The translations under genes and the position numbers were made by a program. A DNA stretch of 64,000 bases, from the NCBI GenBank assembly GCA_036346395.1, contig CM070594.1, positions 30,785,385 through 30,849,384 on the forward strand, given 5' to 3'. This document shows positions 35,301 through 44,831 of the stretch, piece by piece. Each line of letters begins with the position of its first letter. The first letter of the stretch is position 1. Below the pieces are notes generated by a model that did not search any database, was not told the DNA's origin, and saw only the letters and a list, made by a program, of their open reading frames with translations. Source of the stretch: Hsuehochloa calcarea (taxonomy: Eukaryota; Streptophyta; Magnoliopsida; Poales; Poaceae).

Positions 35301-37402
35301 GGCAACGAAACTCGAAGCATGGCGAAACGAGTGCGAGAGAGAGGATACTTGAGGGGAAAACAAATGGAGAGCGATGGCTCCCTGGTGCTCCATTTATAGA
35401 GGAAGGAGGGAACCGGGCGACAAGATGGAGTGGCAGGATTCACGGTGGCGCGGCATAGGTGCACGGCTGGCAGGTAAGGGAGGGGATGGGGGCAGGTAGG
35501 GGAGGAGACAAGAGGGGGAACAGGCGCGTCGGAGGGGACGACATTTAATGCGTGAAGATTTTGGCGACAGCTGTGGCGCGGGCGCTAGCGGCATGGGCCC
35601 GACGAAGGTGACGGTGACCAGGCGAGGAGTAGGCTGACCGGCGGGGCTGGTCAAAACCTGGTCAGAGGGTGGTCGACACCGAGAGTCGGTCGAAACCAAG
35701 AGGCTGGTCGAGACCACAAGGCTGGTTGAAATCAAAGGTTGGTCGAGACCACATGGTCGGGTCGAGCCATGTGGGTCGACAGGAGGGTGGTCGACTACGA
35801 AAGGATGGTCGACACCGAGAATGGGAGGGGGAGAGGGAGAGGGAGCAGCTCGGGGAAGGTGGTACTAGGGTGCGACAAAGAGGCGCACGAGGAGGCGATG
35901 GGTCGAGGCGGATGAGGAGGAGGGACCGAGGCAGTAGATGGGAATTCGGCCAAAACAGAGAAAGAGAAATTTAAATACCAGAGAACTCCAATAAATTCAA
36001 AATAAACCAAATTTGGATTTAGTTGAAGTTTGATTAATTCATATTAAATTGCTTTTAATTCTAAAATTGCAAATTAAGCTTTGGCGATTCAATAAAATTG
36101 AATGATTATTTTTATTTTTGAGAATTTTTCAAAAAGCTCTGAAAATTGAGATGTTACACTTATCCCCATGTCCCTTTTCTGTGGTGGGCTTGTCTTATCC
36201 CCTTCCCTTCTCTGTGACTCCTGTTGGCTTAGTGAAAAAAATGAAGTTTTACCTCGTGGCCAAAAACTTGTGGGTAAAAATGACATTATTTGATGGTATT
36301 TTTACTGCGAAAGGTAAGATGGTAAAAAATCGTGGGCGTTGGATTTTATTACCGAATACGTGAGAGGCGCCGACTGGCCACGGACGATCTAGGAACCTCA
36401 GTGAGCGATAATTTGTTCGGTATTTCTAAAGCCGAAGGGTTCTGACAACAAAACCCCTTTTTATCTCCTATTATTCTCCCTTGGATTGTTTTGCGTTTTC
36501 GCTTTCCTTTCTACTGGCATTACAAATACGTAGCCAAAGATGATGGGATTCTTTGTTATTTCAGCATCTTTGTTGCTAAATGTTGTGAGGATCAGCATGA
36601 ATCTTGCGGTTAAGCATGTCCTGCCATTTAGTTATTTGTTTATTGGGTTACTGGTGAATTGAAATATTTCTCAGCGTCATGCCTTTTTATGTTTCAAAAA
36701 TCACTCGTGGAAATTCATTATTTTTTGTTTGGCATCTTGGTGTCAACAGGTCATGCTTCCTGAAGCAATTGCAATAGTTATGGCACCTACCGATACAACA
36801 AGGTATCTATTCCATTGTACTAAATCTAATTTTTTGGGCAATCTAGTTCCACAGCTATTGATATTATGTCATCGATGGATGCTGATTTCACGTCTTTTAG
36901 TTCTCATTGCTGTAGATTATCATAATTATCGATATTTCTTATCCATTGTTCAATTTAATACTTTAAAGTCAAGCTATTAAACAAGACCTTGATAGTGTAA
37001 GGAAAGGGTAGTCCTTTCTAAGACCATCAATCTGCTTATGATTTTGTTAACATGTACATCCACCACCTGCTTGTACAATGTAAAATCCTCGGCTGCAGTT
37101 ATTCTGTAGTCTTCAGTTTTGGTGAATTTGCTGAACCTGAAATAACAAGGACTGGTGCCTTGAAAAGATTGGTGCTCCATTAGAGCATCATATGATTATG
37201 GTTTATGTTTTCTTTGAACAGGAAACATGGTATATTTCATCTCACGGATCCAGGTGGCATGGGTGTCATCCATGATTGCCAGGAGAGTGGATTCCATCCT
37301 CATGAGGAGCCTCTAGATTGTACGTCAATCTACGAGCATAGCTCCCATGTGTACATGAACCCCAATGTGAAGTTTGATATGGTCGACCTCCGTGAAGTGT
37401 GA
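19318..37402 (+). CDS. AMSH3: AMSH-type JAMM/MPN+ deubiquitinase, 14 exons, 523 aa
   Basis: Zinc metalloprotease that cleaves K63-linked ubiquitin chains; plant AMSH1/AMSH3 act with ESCRT-III in endocytic, vacuolar and autophagic trafficking. Exons by GT-AG sites: 19318-19446, 19667-19731, 19819-19912, 20158-20331, 20458-20567, 21302-21407, 21498-21544, 21657-21978, 22159-22248, 22331-22393, 23006-23080, 29730-29792, 36750-36802, 37222-37402. They total 1,572 nt with every phase consistent. Residues 1-130 are the USP8-dimerisation/MIT-like region (VAVDHRISLPYYFRIADNLL). A proline/serine-rich linker covers about 130-350. The MPN+ domain follows, with catalytic Glu in LETCGILAGT, the H-x-H-x7-S-x2-D signature across exons 11-12, and the second zinc site in CQESGFHPH. 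The length fits the family (Arabidopsis about 507 aa). Exon 5 may instead begin at 20461 (NAGNAG acceptor). AMSH1 versus AMSH3 is not settled. Confidence 0.93.
23006..23080 (+). CDS. AMSH3: AMSH exon 11: MPN core up to the first metal histidine
   Basis: 25 codons ending FTLGWIH. The last codon is the first His of the JAMM H-x-H pair; the donor GTAAGT follows at 23081. The next exon lies 6.65 kb downstream, beyond Copia-2. Confidence 0.93.
23169..23418 (+). repeat. Copia-2 5' LTR
   Basis: Begins TGTTAGACAAATATCG and probably ends TTTCA immediately before the primer site. About 170 of its 250 bp are a 30-bp tandem array. Confidence 0.75.
23182..23354. repeat. 30-bp tandem array in the Copia-2 LTR
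   Basis: Units start at 23182, 23212, 23242, 23272, 23302 and 23332 (last partial). The core is TCGTGTTCACACCGACTGTT. The right LTR has only two units, spaced 25 bp because TTTCG is missing. Confidence 0.95.
23419..23432 (+). other. Copia-2 primer-binding site
   Basis: TGGTATCAGGCGCC directly after the LTR; close to the methionine-tRNA complement TGGTATCAGAGC with one change. Confidence 0.75.
23433..24652 (+). pseudogene. Copia-2 gag (UBN2-type)
   Basis: GC-rich coding relic. In one frame from 23970 it encodes DMENNYTRWRHQMLLVLGKF and VMTWLLGT. After a frameshift near 24200 it continues as ALYLDAAFRHFVQ, ITDYCRKFKSMADAL and VLNVIRGLNERF. This is the gag family common in rice copia elements. 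The true start is unclear; the first 500 bp are low-complexity and Ala/Arg-rich in every frame. Downstream (24650-25090) no zinc knuckle was recognised. Confidence 0.8.
25090..26337 (+). pseudogene. Copia-2 pre-integrase region and integrase
   Basis: The first part (25090-25560) shows frame-shifted pre-integrase traces (NNILVSPGLIKNL, WHRRLGH-like). From 25579 a 252-codon frame encodes the distal core: the aspartate in CDNGREFDN, YTSAQNGKAERAIRSL with the catalytic glutamate, then YWVEALNTATILLN, VFGCRCYPN and FLGYSAHHKGYRC, ending with VIFDES. The first catalytic aspartate falls in the damaged part. Confidence 0.85.
26760..28234 (+). pseudogene. Copia-2 reverse transcriptase and RNase H
   Basis: RT begins with traces such as MLDEHLAFSNNTWDLVRAP (26790) and KWIFKHKFGDGS (26870). 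It is shifted several times before the catalytic box LLYVDDIVLTAV at 27290. A 219-codon frame from 27274 covers the connection (FRSLAGALQYLTFTRPDISY) and RNase H (VVYSDADWAGCPDTRKSTSG). One more shift near 27905 leads to AEYRGVANAVAEASWLRQLL and the C-terminus YADIFTKGLP, stop at 28232. Not functional as it stands. Confidence 0.87.
28255..28325 (+). repeat. Copia-2 3' LTR, short or truncated
   Basis: Starts TGTTAGACAAATATCG after the purine-rich tract at 28241-28254 (AGACTGCGGGGGCG). It matches the left LTR as far as GGTTATATATA, then departs. Confidence 0.75.
28326..28739. other. AMSH intron 11 remainder
   Basis: No gene. Near 28620-28700 a short phrase around CCCCAGGTTTTTGG is repeated, followed by a poly(T) run at 28711-28723. 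Confidence 0.5.
28740..29501. mobile_element. Candidate non-autonomous DNA element with GC-rich core
   Basis: The ends are CCCATTTGG at 28740-28748 and its inverse CCAAATGGG at 29493-29501, with weaker inverted similarity continuing inward in AT-rich sequence. Between them lies a GC-rich segment (28960-29270) with a local tandem duplication of CAAACTCCTGTGCGCCCTC. No clear target duplication was found, so the boundaries are tentative. Confidence 0.4.
29730..29792 (+). CDS. AMSH3: AMSH exon 12: JAMM catalytic exon, 63 nt
   Basis: 21 codons, phase 0 at both ends, bounded by TTCCAG and GTAATC. It encodes the second metal His (T-H-P), the conserved Ser-Ser-x-Asp of the JAMM signature and the following D-L-H histidine, which in AMSH-type structures ligates the second zinc. 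Skipping it would keep the frame but remove most of the active site. The two flanking introns are 6,649 and 6,957 bp. Confidence 0.94.
30198..30474. mobile_element. Mutator-like MITE (277 bp)
   Basis: Terminal inverted repeats of about 70 bp begin GGGAACGTATCTAGTGC and end with the inverse, with a few mismatches. Flanks TTATATCTT (30189-30197) and TTATATCAT (30475-30483) form a 9-bp duplication with one mismatch, the size typical of MULEs. No coding capacity. It sits in AMSH intron 12. Confidence 0.85.
30484..32190 (-). repeat. Degenerate gypsy-LTR-like tract in AMSH intron 12
   Basis: Phrases such as GGGTGAGTCCGAAGAC, ACCGGTATCGCGG and CTACCATGCACTTG recur in the LTRs at 42763-44831 and (inverted) 48350-50502, so part of this tract is a decayed minus-orientation LTR of that kind. 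The second half has a pyrimidine-rich run (31470-31530), CA/CT microsatellites (31590-31620) and GC-rich sequence with spurious open frames. I could not fix the ends. Confidence 0.45.
30554..30669. repeat. 58-bp tandem duplication
   Basis: Two units start at 30554 and 30612 (ATCGATTTGCAGTAA...), with only a few substitutions. Confidence 0.9.
34097..34265. repeat. Tandem units of about 37 bp inside the solo LTR
   Basis: Five imperfect units begin TCGACTGCTCGACG or variants near 34097, 34127, 34164, 34201 and 34238. Each ends in a purine-rich AAGAAGGAAGGAGG block. Confidence 0.8.
34295..34770. mobile_element. Non-autonomous hAT element (476 bp)
   Basis: Ends TAGGGATGG and CCATCCCTA, with a perfect 8-bp duplication ACCAAGAC at 34287-34294 and 34771-34778, the size typical of hAT elements. 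No transposase frame. Its sub-terminal sequence is rich in GGGTACGGGT and its inverse. Confidence 0.9.
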
Positions 37403-39095
37403 CTGAGAAGCCTGGCTCCATTTGGCAAAGTTTGGCAGCTACACTTCCGGCAGATACAAACCACTGAGCTTATTTACTTGTTATTACTATGCGGGAAGAC
37501 TTGCGAATATTGATATTAGCGTATGTACATAGCTATTCCGTTTCCATGTACAGAGTTTTCGTATTGGATGAAGGGTTATTTGGAGAGCTCAGGGCGGGGG
37601 ATCACCCTCTTGTGCTATAAACTTGGGTCCTTGAAACTTGAGGATTGCATGTCTAGGCCTCTCAACTTGTTATGCCATGGAGGTCCAAACCGCACTTAGT
37701 TAGCAACTATTGTTCATTTGACACTTAGACCCTTTTTAAGCCAAAGTTTGACCATGCGAATGATAACCAAGACCAATCGGATGCTTGCAAAAGTTGCATG
37801 ATACGTGAAAACTTCATTCAAATCCAAAAATATTATTTCCCAAATGTTTTTTAAATGGCAATCACATGAGCAAATTGTGATTTAGGTTGAGCTAAGGTCG
37901 CATGTTATTTTTAATTACCAATAAAGTAGGTTGGACCTTTGTTGACCCACTTATGCAAGTTTAAGGACACAAATATGTCAATTCTCAAGTTTAGGGACAA
38001 GGTGACACACATACGCAAGTTTGACGTATGACACATTTTACTATCTTAAACTGTAGCTGGAATGTTAGTAGAGTGTTGTATTAAGGTGGTCAAAATTGCG
38101 ATCTTACTCGTACCATTCTTTATTCCACCAACACCGTTACAACACAAATCCTACCTTGAGTTGTAATTGGTACGATAGTGCAAGGATCGCGCTCTGAGTA
38201 ATAGTATCACAGTAGGATCGTGGTATGATCTTATAGATTACAAAAATAACTGTTTAGTTGTGTCCAAGCCCTCTATTCAATCTGGATGGTAAGTACTAAG
38301 CAGTCAATGGTTTAGACATTTAGATCTAGAGGCTTGGGATAATATAAATTAATTTGATTATTTTTGTTTCACTTTTTTTTTTGGTTGTATAAAATGGTGA
38401 TCAACTATTACTAACAAAAATACTAAACCCAAGAGGAAGAATGCCGTGAAACTTGGTTTGACCCTAGCTAGGGAGCATAGAGAGTAGGTTGATGCTAAAA
38501 AGCAGGAGAATAAAATACAATGGTTGCTTCACTATTTAAGGTGTGAAGCATCATTTGCTAGGAGTTGATTTAATGTGAAATCTTGTGAAAAAATTAAGTA
38601 ATATTTGAGAGGAGTTTTTGAAGCATTTGGGGACTAAAGGAAATGAGAGTGATTACAGTTATTATTCAATGTAGTTGTCAACACTCCTCCTCTAGTATCA
38701 ATAGATATCCAAAATTCGTAGAAGTGCTTCACCTTGTGTATCTTGAGTTCTTGCTTTGCCTTCGGTTTGATTTGCTTGGGTTTTGCTCTCTTCTTGACCT
38801 CGTGTGCTAAGAACGTGTAAAATATGGCTTTACCTGTAGGAGGTCAGATTCTATCCATCTAGGACTTGTTTCAACAAGTTCTTGAAGTTTGCCTAGGTTT
38901 TAGCCTGAATAGGGTGCAATCTTGATTCTTGAGTTCCAACGGTTTTTGATATGCATTTTGTTGTAGTTTAGGTTGCTAGGACGTCTGGGATAATACCTTT
39001 AGTCATGTTGACTTCAATCCTTCCACGAGCAACTCAAGATCTAAGTTTTTTATTTTTGCCCGGTTTTGGTGTTTGTTGCCTTCTATTGGAAAAAT
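37403..39095. other. AMSH 3' UTR and unassigned intergenic DNA
   Basis: The 3' UTR should lie within the first 200-250 bp after the stop at 37402; no single clear polyadenylation signal stands out. Beyond about 37570 the sequence is AT-rich with no credible gene or clear element ends. Confidence 0.5.
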
Positions 39096-40188
39096 GTTGG
39101 AACTTTAGCAGTAATATCCTAGATCATTGATTGAAATAAGTGACAAGGGTTCTTGACACCCTTTCGGTTAAAGTTAGTCTCTGTCAAATAGGCCCACATA
39201 TTAGAGACCCACTTTATAACGGTTATAAACCTACGACGTTTAGTATTTAAAGGAAGACTAGCTATACGGTTTTGGGCTATCTCTGACTAGCAAACTGGTC
39301 GAGAGACATGACAGTTTCCCACGTGACTCACATGAGAGCGGTTATTGGTACATCTGGCAACTTACGATAATTGATTAAGAGACGTGACGATTCAAGACTC
39401 AACTGGGGAACATGCGTTAAGATAAGAGGCATCTTTAGTTGCATTAACTGTTACCCCTTAAGTAGCTATAAAGAGGGTAGCCCACGTATTCTGTAATAGC
39501 ATCATTCTACATCTTATCATCTTCAAAATGCCATGATCATTCTATCAATCCATTATGTAGCAATCCCGTTGTATTCTCATACATACACTTATTGTGTACA
39601 CGACAATAAAGGTCTTCGTTTAGATTGTGTTGTCATATTATTTTCCTGGATAAGCTTGATAGGGGATCTCTTGTTTCGATCATCAACAATAGGTTCCTGA
39701 TATCCTAAGAAAGTTGTGTACCAAATTCTCGGTGTTTTGAACAATAGGTTTGAAAGTTGGCTCAATTTGTGTTTGGTTAATTCGGGCTGAAATTTTGAGG
39801 ATTTGTTTGTAGGCATTTGTCAGATCATTCGTGCTTGCAGTCATACCGGTCCCTTAGAGACGGTCAAACCGGCTTTGTATCTTTTGATCTCAGGTCCTTC
39901 TGTGACTGAGTCTTATTTTTTGGTGTGTGCCCTATTTTGGTTTTGAGTGCCAGTCAGATCGTCTTGTACATCACAGTCAGACCGACCTTAGCAGTTGGAC
40001 CGGTTTGCTGCCTGTGGTCTGACAGACAGGAGTGTTTTAGCTTGTGTTTGCTTTGTGCGTTGTCTCATCTTTGTAGCTATCCAGAGCTACTGGAGTGAAG
40101 AAGCCCTAAATGTCTTGAGAAAAAGTTTTGAAAAAGTTTAGAGGCTCATATTAACCCCCCTCTTCTCGCCGGTCATGGTCCTACAATT
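39096..40188 (+). repeat. Probable solo or partial copia LTR
   Basis: Begins TGTTGGAAC and ends GGTCCTACA. The last 60 bp (CCCCCCT...GGTCCTACA) resemble the end of the Copia-3 LTR at 53370-53399. A TATA-like CTATAAAGA lies near 39467, and GTCAGACCG-type phrases near 39850-40000 are common in such LTRs. No target duplication was found, so the left end is uncertain. Confidence 0.5.
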
Positions 40189-40532
40189 TGTTGTCCTTAC
40201 CTTTTATGCCGTTTGATTTGTTGCCGCTTCCCAGTCAACACCGTACTCATATGGAGGCATCCAAGCGAGTTGAATTTGTCAAGAAATTGCATCTCAAGAC
40301 AAAAGAAGAGATAGAGCATAAGGTTATGTACTATGCTGAGAAGGCGAATAGAAAAGGAAGAAGATGATTTTTCAACCAGGTGATATGTGAAGGATCGAGG
40401 GAAGGTTACGATAGCACAAAATAAAAATTTTACCGCGCAACCCAGGAACCTACGCTAGTAATAGATCACGAGATTACCACTAGACGCACTCGTAGTGGAA
40501 GTAGAGTCGATGTAGCGAGTTGATCCAGTCGT

Positions 40533-40664
40533 AGTCGTACTCGCCGCGTGTCTTCTCCTCCGAGTAGTCATACTCACCACACGTCTTCTCCTCCGAGTGG
40601 TCATACTCGCCACGCGTCTTCTTCCCCGAGTAGTCGTACTAGCCGCGCGTCTTCTCCCGCGACT
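40533..40664. repeat. Four 33-bp tandem units
   Basis: Units start at 40533, 40566, 40599 and 40632 (AGTCGTACTCGCCGCGTGTC and variants) within the BARE-1-like LTR. Confidence 0.93.
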
Positions 40665-40808
40665 CCTGTGATCGTCACGAGTTGCGGATCATCCTAGTGT
40701 TGATGCTTCACAACAACACCTCCAAGGTATCCACACGTACGAGGCAGGTGCACCACGCGTTGGAGTGCTAGCACCGGCAGTGTAGTTGAGGAAGGCGTGG
40801 CTATTAGG

Positions 40809-41057
40809 TGTAACACCCTGACCAAAAATTGGCTCAATGCCCAGCCCACCGTGGGGCGGACCCACCACATATAGCACCTCACTTACACTTTCGTCCTCGC
40901 TTCGTGTAAAAGGGTTAACCCGGAGGTGCTACGTTTGGATCCAACAGGCATTATATACTACTACAACTCACTTGAGACAAGCAATGTGGGACTAATCCCA
41001 CCACACAACTCCTCATGGGCCACATGGGCCACACTACAAGCAGGCCGGGGTATTACA
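40809..41057 (-). repeat. TRIM 3' LTR
   Basis: 249 bp, identical by eye to 41269-41517. Contains GGATCC and GTTAACCC on the element strand in a segment vaguely like 5S rRNA. Confidence 0.93.
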
Positions 41058-41251
41058 TTCACCCCCCTTAAGGGCTGACGCCCTCGACAGCATACCGCAT
41101 ACACGGCAAATGCCCAGAACCACCCCTCGGTACACGTCTGTGCATCCAGTGCCGACACATATGCCATGCCACGTGTCCACTCCGGGCCCACATGTGCCAT
41201 GCGCCATATGCCCGCTACCGCTCCCATGCACGCTACCCGTCTGTGAAGGTT

Positions 41252-41266
41252 GATGCTCTGATACCA
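41252..41266 (-). other. TRIM primer-binding site
   Basis: The minus strand reads TGGTATCAGAGCATC two bases after the 5' LTR; a perfect methionine-tRNA match over the first 12 bases. Confidence 0.93.
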
Positions 41267-41268
41267 TC

Positions 41269-41517
41269 TGTAACACCCTGACCAAAAATTGGCTCAATGC
41301 CCAGCCCACCGTGGGGCGGACCCACCACATATAGCACCTCACTTACACTTTCGTCCTCGCTTCGTGTAAAAGGGTTAACCCGGAGGTGCTACGTTTGGAT
41401 CCAACAGGCATTATATACTACTACAACTCACTTGAGACAAGCAATGTGGGACTAATCCCACCACACAACTCCTCATGGGCCACATGGGCCACACTACAAG
41501 CAGGCCGGGGTATTACA
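41269..41517 (-). repeat. TRIM 5' LTR
   Basis: 249 bp, no difference seen from the 3' LTR. Confidence 0.93.
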
Positions 41518-42762
41518 TTAGGGTTTCGGGAGTTCTTCCAAAGATCATCATCACCCCTTGCCACCGCCCCTCAATTTATAGGCATCCATAATAGGTCTCG
41601 TACTCGAGGCCTATTAGGAACTCGTGGCCTACAAGAATTCAGATCACCATCCAAATTAAATCGCAACCCTTTAAGTATGCAACCCTATAGGTTCATGCGT
41701 AATCGGTTGTGACTCGAAAACTCTTTTCCGACCACTAGTCGTTAGCGTTACCTAGCAGCACATAACGATTCCCAAAACACACATAGAATATATCAGACTT
41801 AATGCAATATTATCTAAGACTAGGTCTATATCACTAACGACCAACTCGTATCTCTATACGACCAGTTCATATTTTGTCTCGAACAATTCGTAACTGCTTA
41901 CAACTAGGTTTCAACCACTTAGTGACCATGTTTGACCAGCCTACGATCAGCTCGTATCTCCATACGACCAGTCCGTATCTGATCGAAATGAAACACCTTC
42001 TCGTGTATTCTCCCTTTGCCTCACGATGTCTGGTTGAACTCCAGGTGAGATGTTGTATCATCCATGGACTGTTCAATACTTTCTCGATCAAGTGTCGAAT
42101 AACTTCATATGGTCGACACTTCGACCACTAGTGGCATGGCCATGCACTTTCTTTATCCGACCACAATGAGGGGCCCAGAGACATCTCTCATATTATGTTA
42201 GGAGGGGCAAATCCTATATCCGACCAGTTACATCCCTCCGCATATTTCATAGCATATCCGAAAGCTACCTTTATAACTACCCAATTACGAGTAGCGTTTG
42301 GCAACCCCTAAGGGTGCTACTACATATGTAGGAAACCATGCTAATCTCAGGTCTAAGAATTATACATCATCATTGCTTAAGACCAACTAATGATACATAG
42401 AATCATAACAATCTCAACAGTGTCTCAATGTGGGTCTTTTCCAACACCATGTTCTCTAACATGTGTCCATATTATTGGTTTGATATCTCCATATCCATGA
42501 CTTGTGAAACATAGTCATCAATCAATACATATATTAGTCTATTCATATGTGTTCTCATATGTTTCCGACCAGGGAACGTTTAAGAATAATCATCACAGAA
42601 ATATAGAGTTTCACAATCAAGTCACATACTTGATAATAAATATTATTGATACTATTTTAGGAACAAGATAACATATTATCCAATGTTATGAACATAATGA
42701 AATATAATCATCTTTATGATTGCCTCTAGGGCATATTTCCGACAATATGGTGTGGGTACACT

Positions 42763-44831
42763 TGTAACACCCCAGCCCAATATGAGCTTGGAATGCTACT
42801 ACAATAACAAGGTAACAAATACAAATCTAAGACACTACAATAAATTTCGGCAGAACCTCCTTTGTATAACTAAGTTTACCGGAGATTCCATCAGATGCAT
42901 ATAAAATTATCGCTATTTCAACACCCAAAGTTCATCGAAGCATTCATAAATAATCTACTCAGCTAAAGTATAAGCAAGCATAATTAAAATTTCCACTCAC
43001 ATTATTATAAATAAACCAATGCATTCAAGTATAGCCAAAGTTAATCCTTAAGCAGTTTGCTTGTTATTAAGGTACGGTCTAAATGATAATCATCTTTTAA
43101 AGAAGGTGTGGTACTGAGTGCAACCAAAGCAACCCTACTCCCTCCCATGTATGCCGTCCGCAAATGAGGTACCTAAAAATACAACATCAGCAAGAGTGAG
43201 TCCAAGACTCAGCAAAGTACAAATAGTAAGACAATAGCCAACGCAACTGTAATTAACAACGTCCATCCACAAAACCCAATAAGAAATATGTCTCATGCTT
43301 ATGCGATGCAAACTGTTAAAATGCACTTTTCTTTCTCTCTTTTGCATATACCGGTATTGCGGAGTGTGCATCTGTCGATGCACACCCATGCCTGTTCCTT
43401 CTAGCACAGGGACCTTAGCCCATACTCCACGAGTATGGGGACCCAAAAGCCCATCATAATCATGACGGGGACCTCAGTCAATGCTTTGTCACCATATGAC
43501 CATGCCTCCAATATGATATCATGATGCACATGATCAACACTTAAATCATCATGCATAAATGAAACTTACTCATACTACTAGCATTCGTGACCATTGAGAA
43601 CCATAACATTCAAGCATCCATGATTAACACAATATACTCATAATATAGTAATCAGGAATAAACGATCACGAACAATTTACCACTACTGTACTTGCCTGTT
43701 TCTTTCTTTCCCGCTACGGTACACGAAGAAGCAGCCTTGGTGCCTTTACTTCGGAACTCCACCTCCTACACAAGCATAACGGTAATAATAAAACGCTGAA
43801 AGAGGACTCCGTTTACACCCTTAACCCAGCCCTCAAGACCTAGGGTTGAATAAGAAATATACTCAATTCTCTGACGACGGTCTAGCAGTAAGCCTCATGG
43901 AACAGCAGAACGAAAAACATCATAACTTTCACTACGAAACTCGAAACAGGGTGATCTTGGTCTCTCTGGAACCACGACAGAACCTTCTACGAAAACCTAG
44001 TTGGGAAAGTCTCCTGATTCGGCGCTCTGTTGACCCTAATATTTAGGTGAAGTTCTCTGTCTTTACAATCTGACAGTCAGAAAACAGCGACGGTATAAAT
44101 TCCATAACTTTTGATTGGCAACTCTAAATATTGTGTTCTTTATCAACTTGGAAAGTTTTCAGAATTATCTACAACATTCATTTTGGGTGGCATTTCTGAT
44201 TCGGCCTCTAAATAATTCCTATTGGCCAGACAAGACAATCTGCCAATTCACGTCAGCTCTCCTGGACAGTTGCGGTAAAACTATCATAACTCCTAAACCG
44301 TAAGTCCAAATCGAGTGATCTCGGTGCCAAAATAAATATAAAACCGAGGGCTACAACTTTCTAGGAGGTGGACAGATCAGAAAACGAATGGAACTTACCC
44401 AAATCTAATGAGAAACAGCGCTGAACAAAACCGATCTGCTGTCACCACTTGGCCGGCCCTCCAACCGTCGTCGCCTCGCCTTCCCTCCAATGGACCGCAG
44501 CAAGGACCTTCGCCGGGGAGGGTGGTGGTGTTGTGGAGGAGATGGTGGCGCAGGGGAGAAGGTGGTGGTGGCGCACGACAGGGGAAAGGGGGTAGGGGAG
44601 GTGGCGGCTCAAAGTGGGGGAGGAGGAGGGAGGGTGGGGAGTTTAGGGTTTGGGGGTGGGAACCCCCCCTTTTTGGCCGGCCACCACATGGGCCCCTCCT
44701 GGCCTGCGGCCCAGGCCCAAGTTGTCGAGGATTTACAGAAAACCCCTTTTTTCAGGAATTTCTACTCATTTAATTGTCTTTTCTCCTCCTTGCTATTTTC
44801 TAATTACCCGATTCAATTCCGGGGTATTACA
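42763..44831 (-). mobile_element. Gypsy solo LTR (2,069 bp)
   Basis: Starts TGTAACACCCCAGCCC and ends GGGGTATTACA, flanked by ACACT at 42758-42762 and 44832-44836. Inverted similarity to the Gypsy-4 LTR at 48350-50502 is clear: the 44040-44240 stretch matches the complement of about 48770-48990. Hence minus orientation. No internal region, so a solo LTR inside the Gypsy-2 pol relic. Confidence 0.92.

Larger units (their letters stand above)
32191..36158 (-). mobile_element. Solo LTR of the Gypsy-1 kind in AMSH intron 12
   Basis: Starts TGTTGGGACCC and ends GATGTTACA, with the duplication CTTAT at 32186-32190 and 36159-36163 and no internal region, so it is a solo LTR left by LTR-LTR recombination. 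Its start, the CTTATGGTC phrase and its end match the LTR at 14920-18157. It is 3,968 bp long, including a 476-bp hAT element and its duplication. Antisense to the AMSH gene. Confidence 0.92.
40809..41517 (-). mobile_element. TRIM: terminal-repeat retrotransposon in miniature (709 bp)
   Basis: Two 249-bp LTRs (40809-41057 and 41269-41517) that I read as identical, starting TGTAACACCC and ending GGGTATTACA. They enclose 211 bp with a polypurine tract (41058-41070, minus strand) and a methionine-tRNA primer site (41252-41266, minus strand). Target duplication TTAGG at 40804-40808 and 41518-41522. It has no coding capacity and must have moved with enzymes from another element. Length and termini fit TRIMs, and possibly the Cassandra group. 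Confidence 0.95.
40388..42744 (-). mobile_element. BARE-1/RIRE1-like copia solo LTR carrying a TRIM
   Basis: Bounded by ATATG at 40383-40387 and 42745-42749. On the minus strand it begins TGTCGGAAATATGCCCTAG, the hallmark start of BARE-1/Angela/RIRE1 LTRs. Without the 709-bp TRIM and its five-base duplication it is 1,643 bp, the expected LTR size. No primer site or internal DNA follows, so it is a solo LTR. It interrupts Gypsy-2. Confidence 0.92.

Noticed and set aside
34603..35974. Overlapping frames of 80-125 codons on both strands
   Set aside because: Inside the solo LTR; GC-rich composition only.
38390..38640. Possible gene fragment with lysine/glutamate-rich codons
   Set aside because: Stops in every frame every 10-15 codons and no recognisable motif.
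40689..41342. Frames of 62-102 codons on the minus strand around the TRIM
   Set aside because: They appear twice because the LTRs are duplicated, and span LTR and non-coding interior.
40809..41517. Firm naming of the TRIM as Cassandra
   Set aside because: Only scattered matches to 5S rRNA (GGATCC, CTCCG, GTTAA) are visible by eye; the conserved 5S promoter boxes are not clear.
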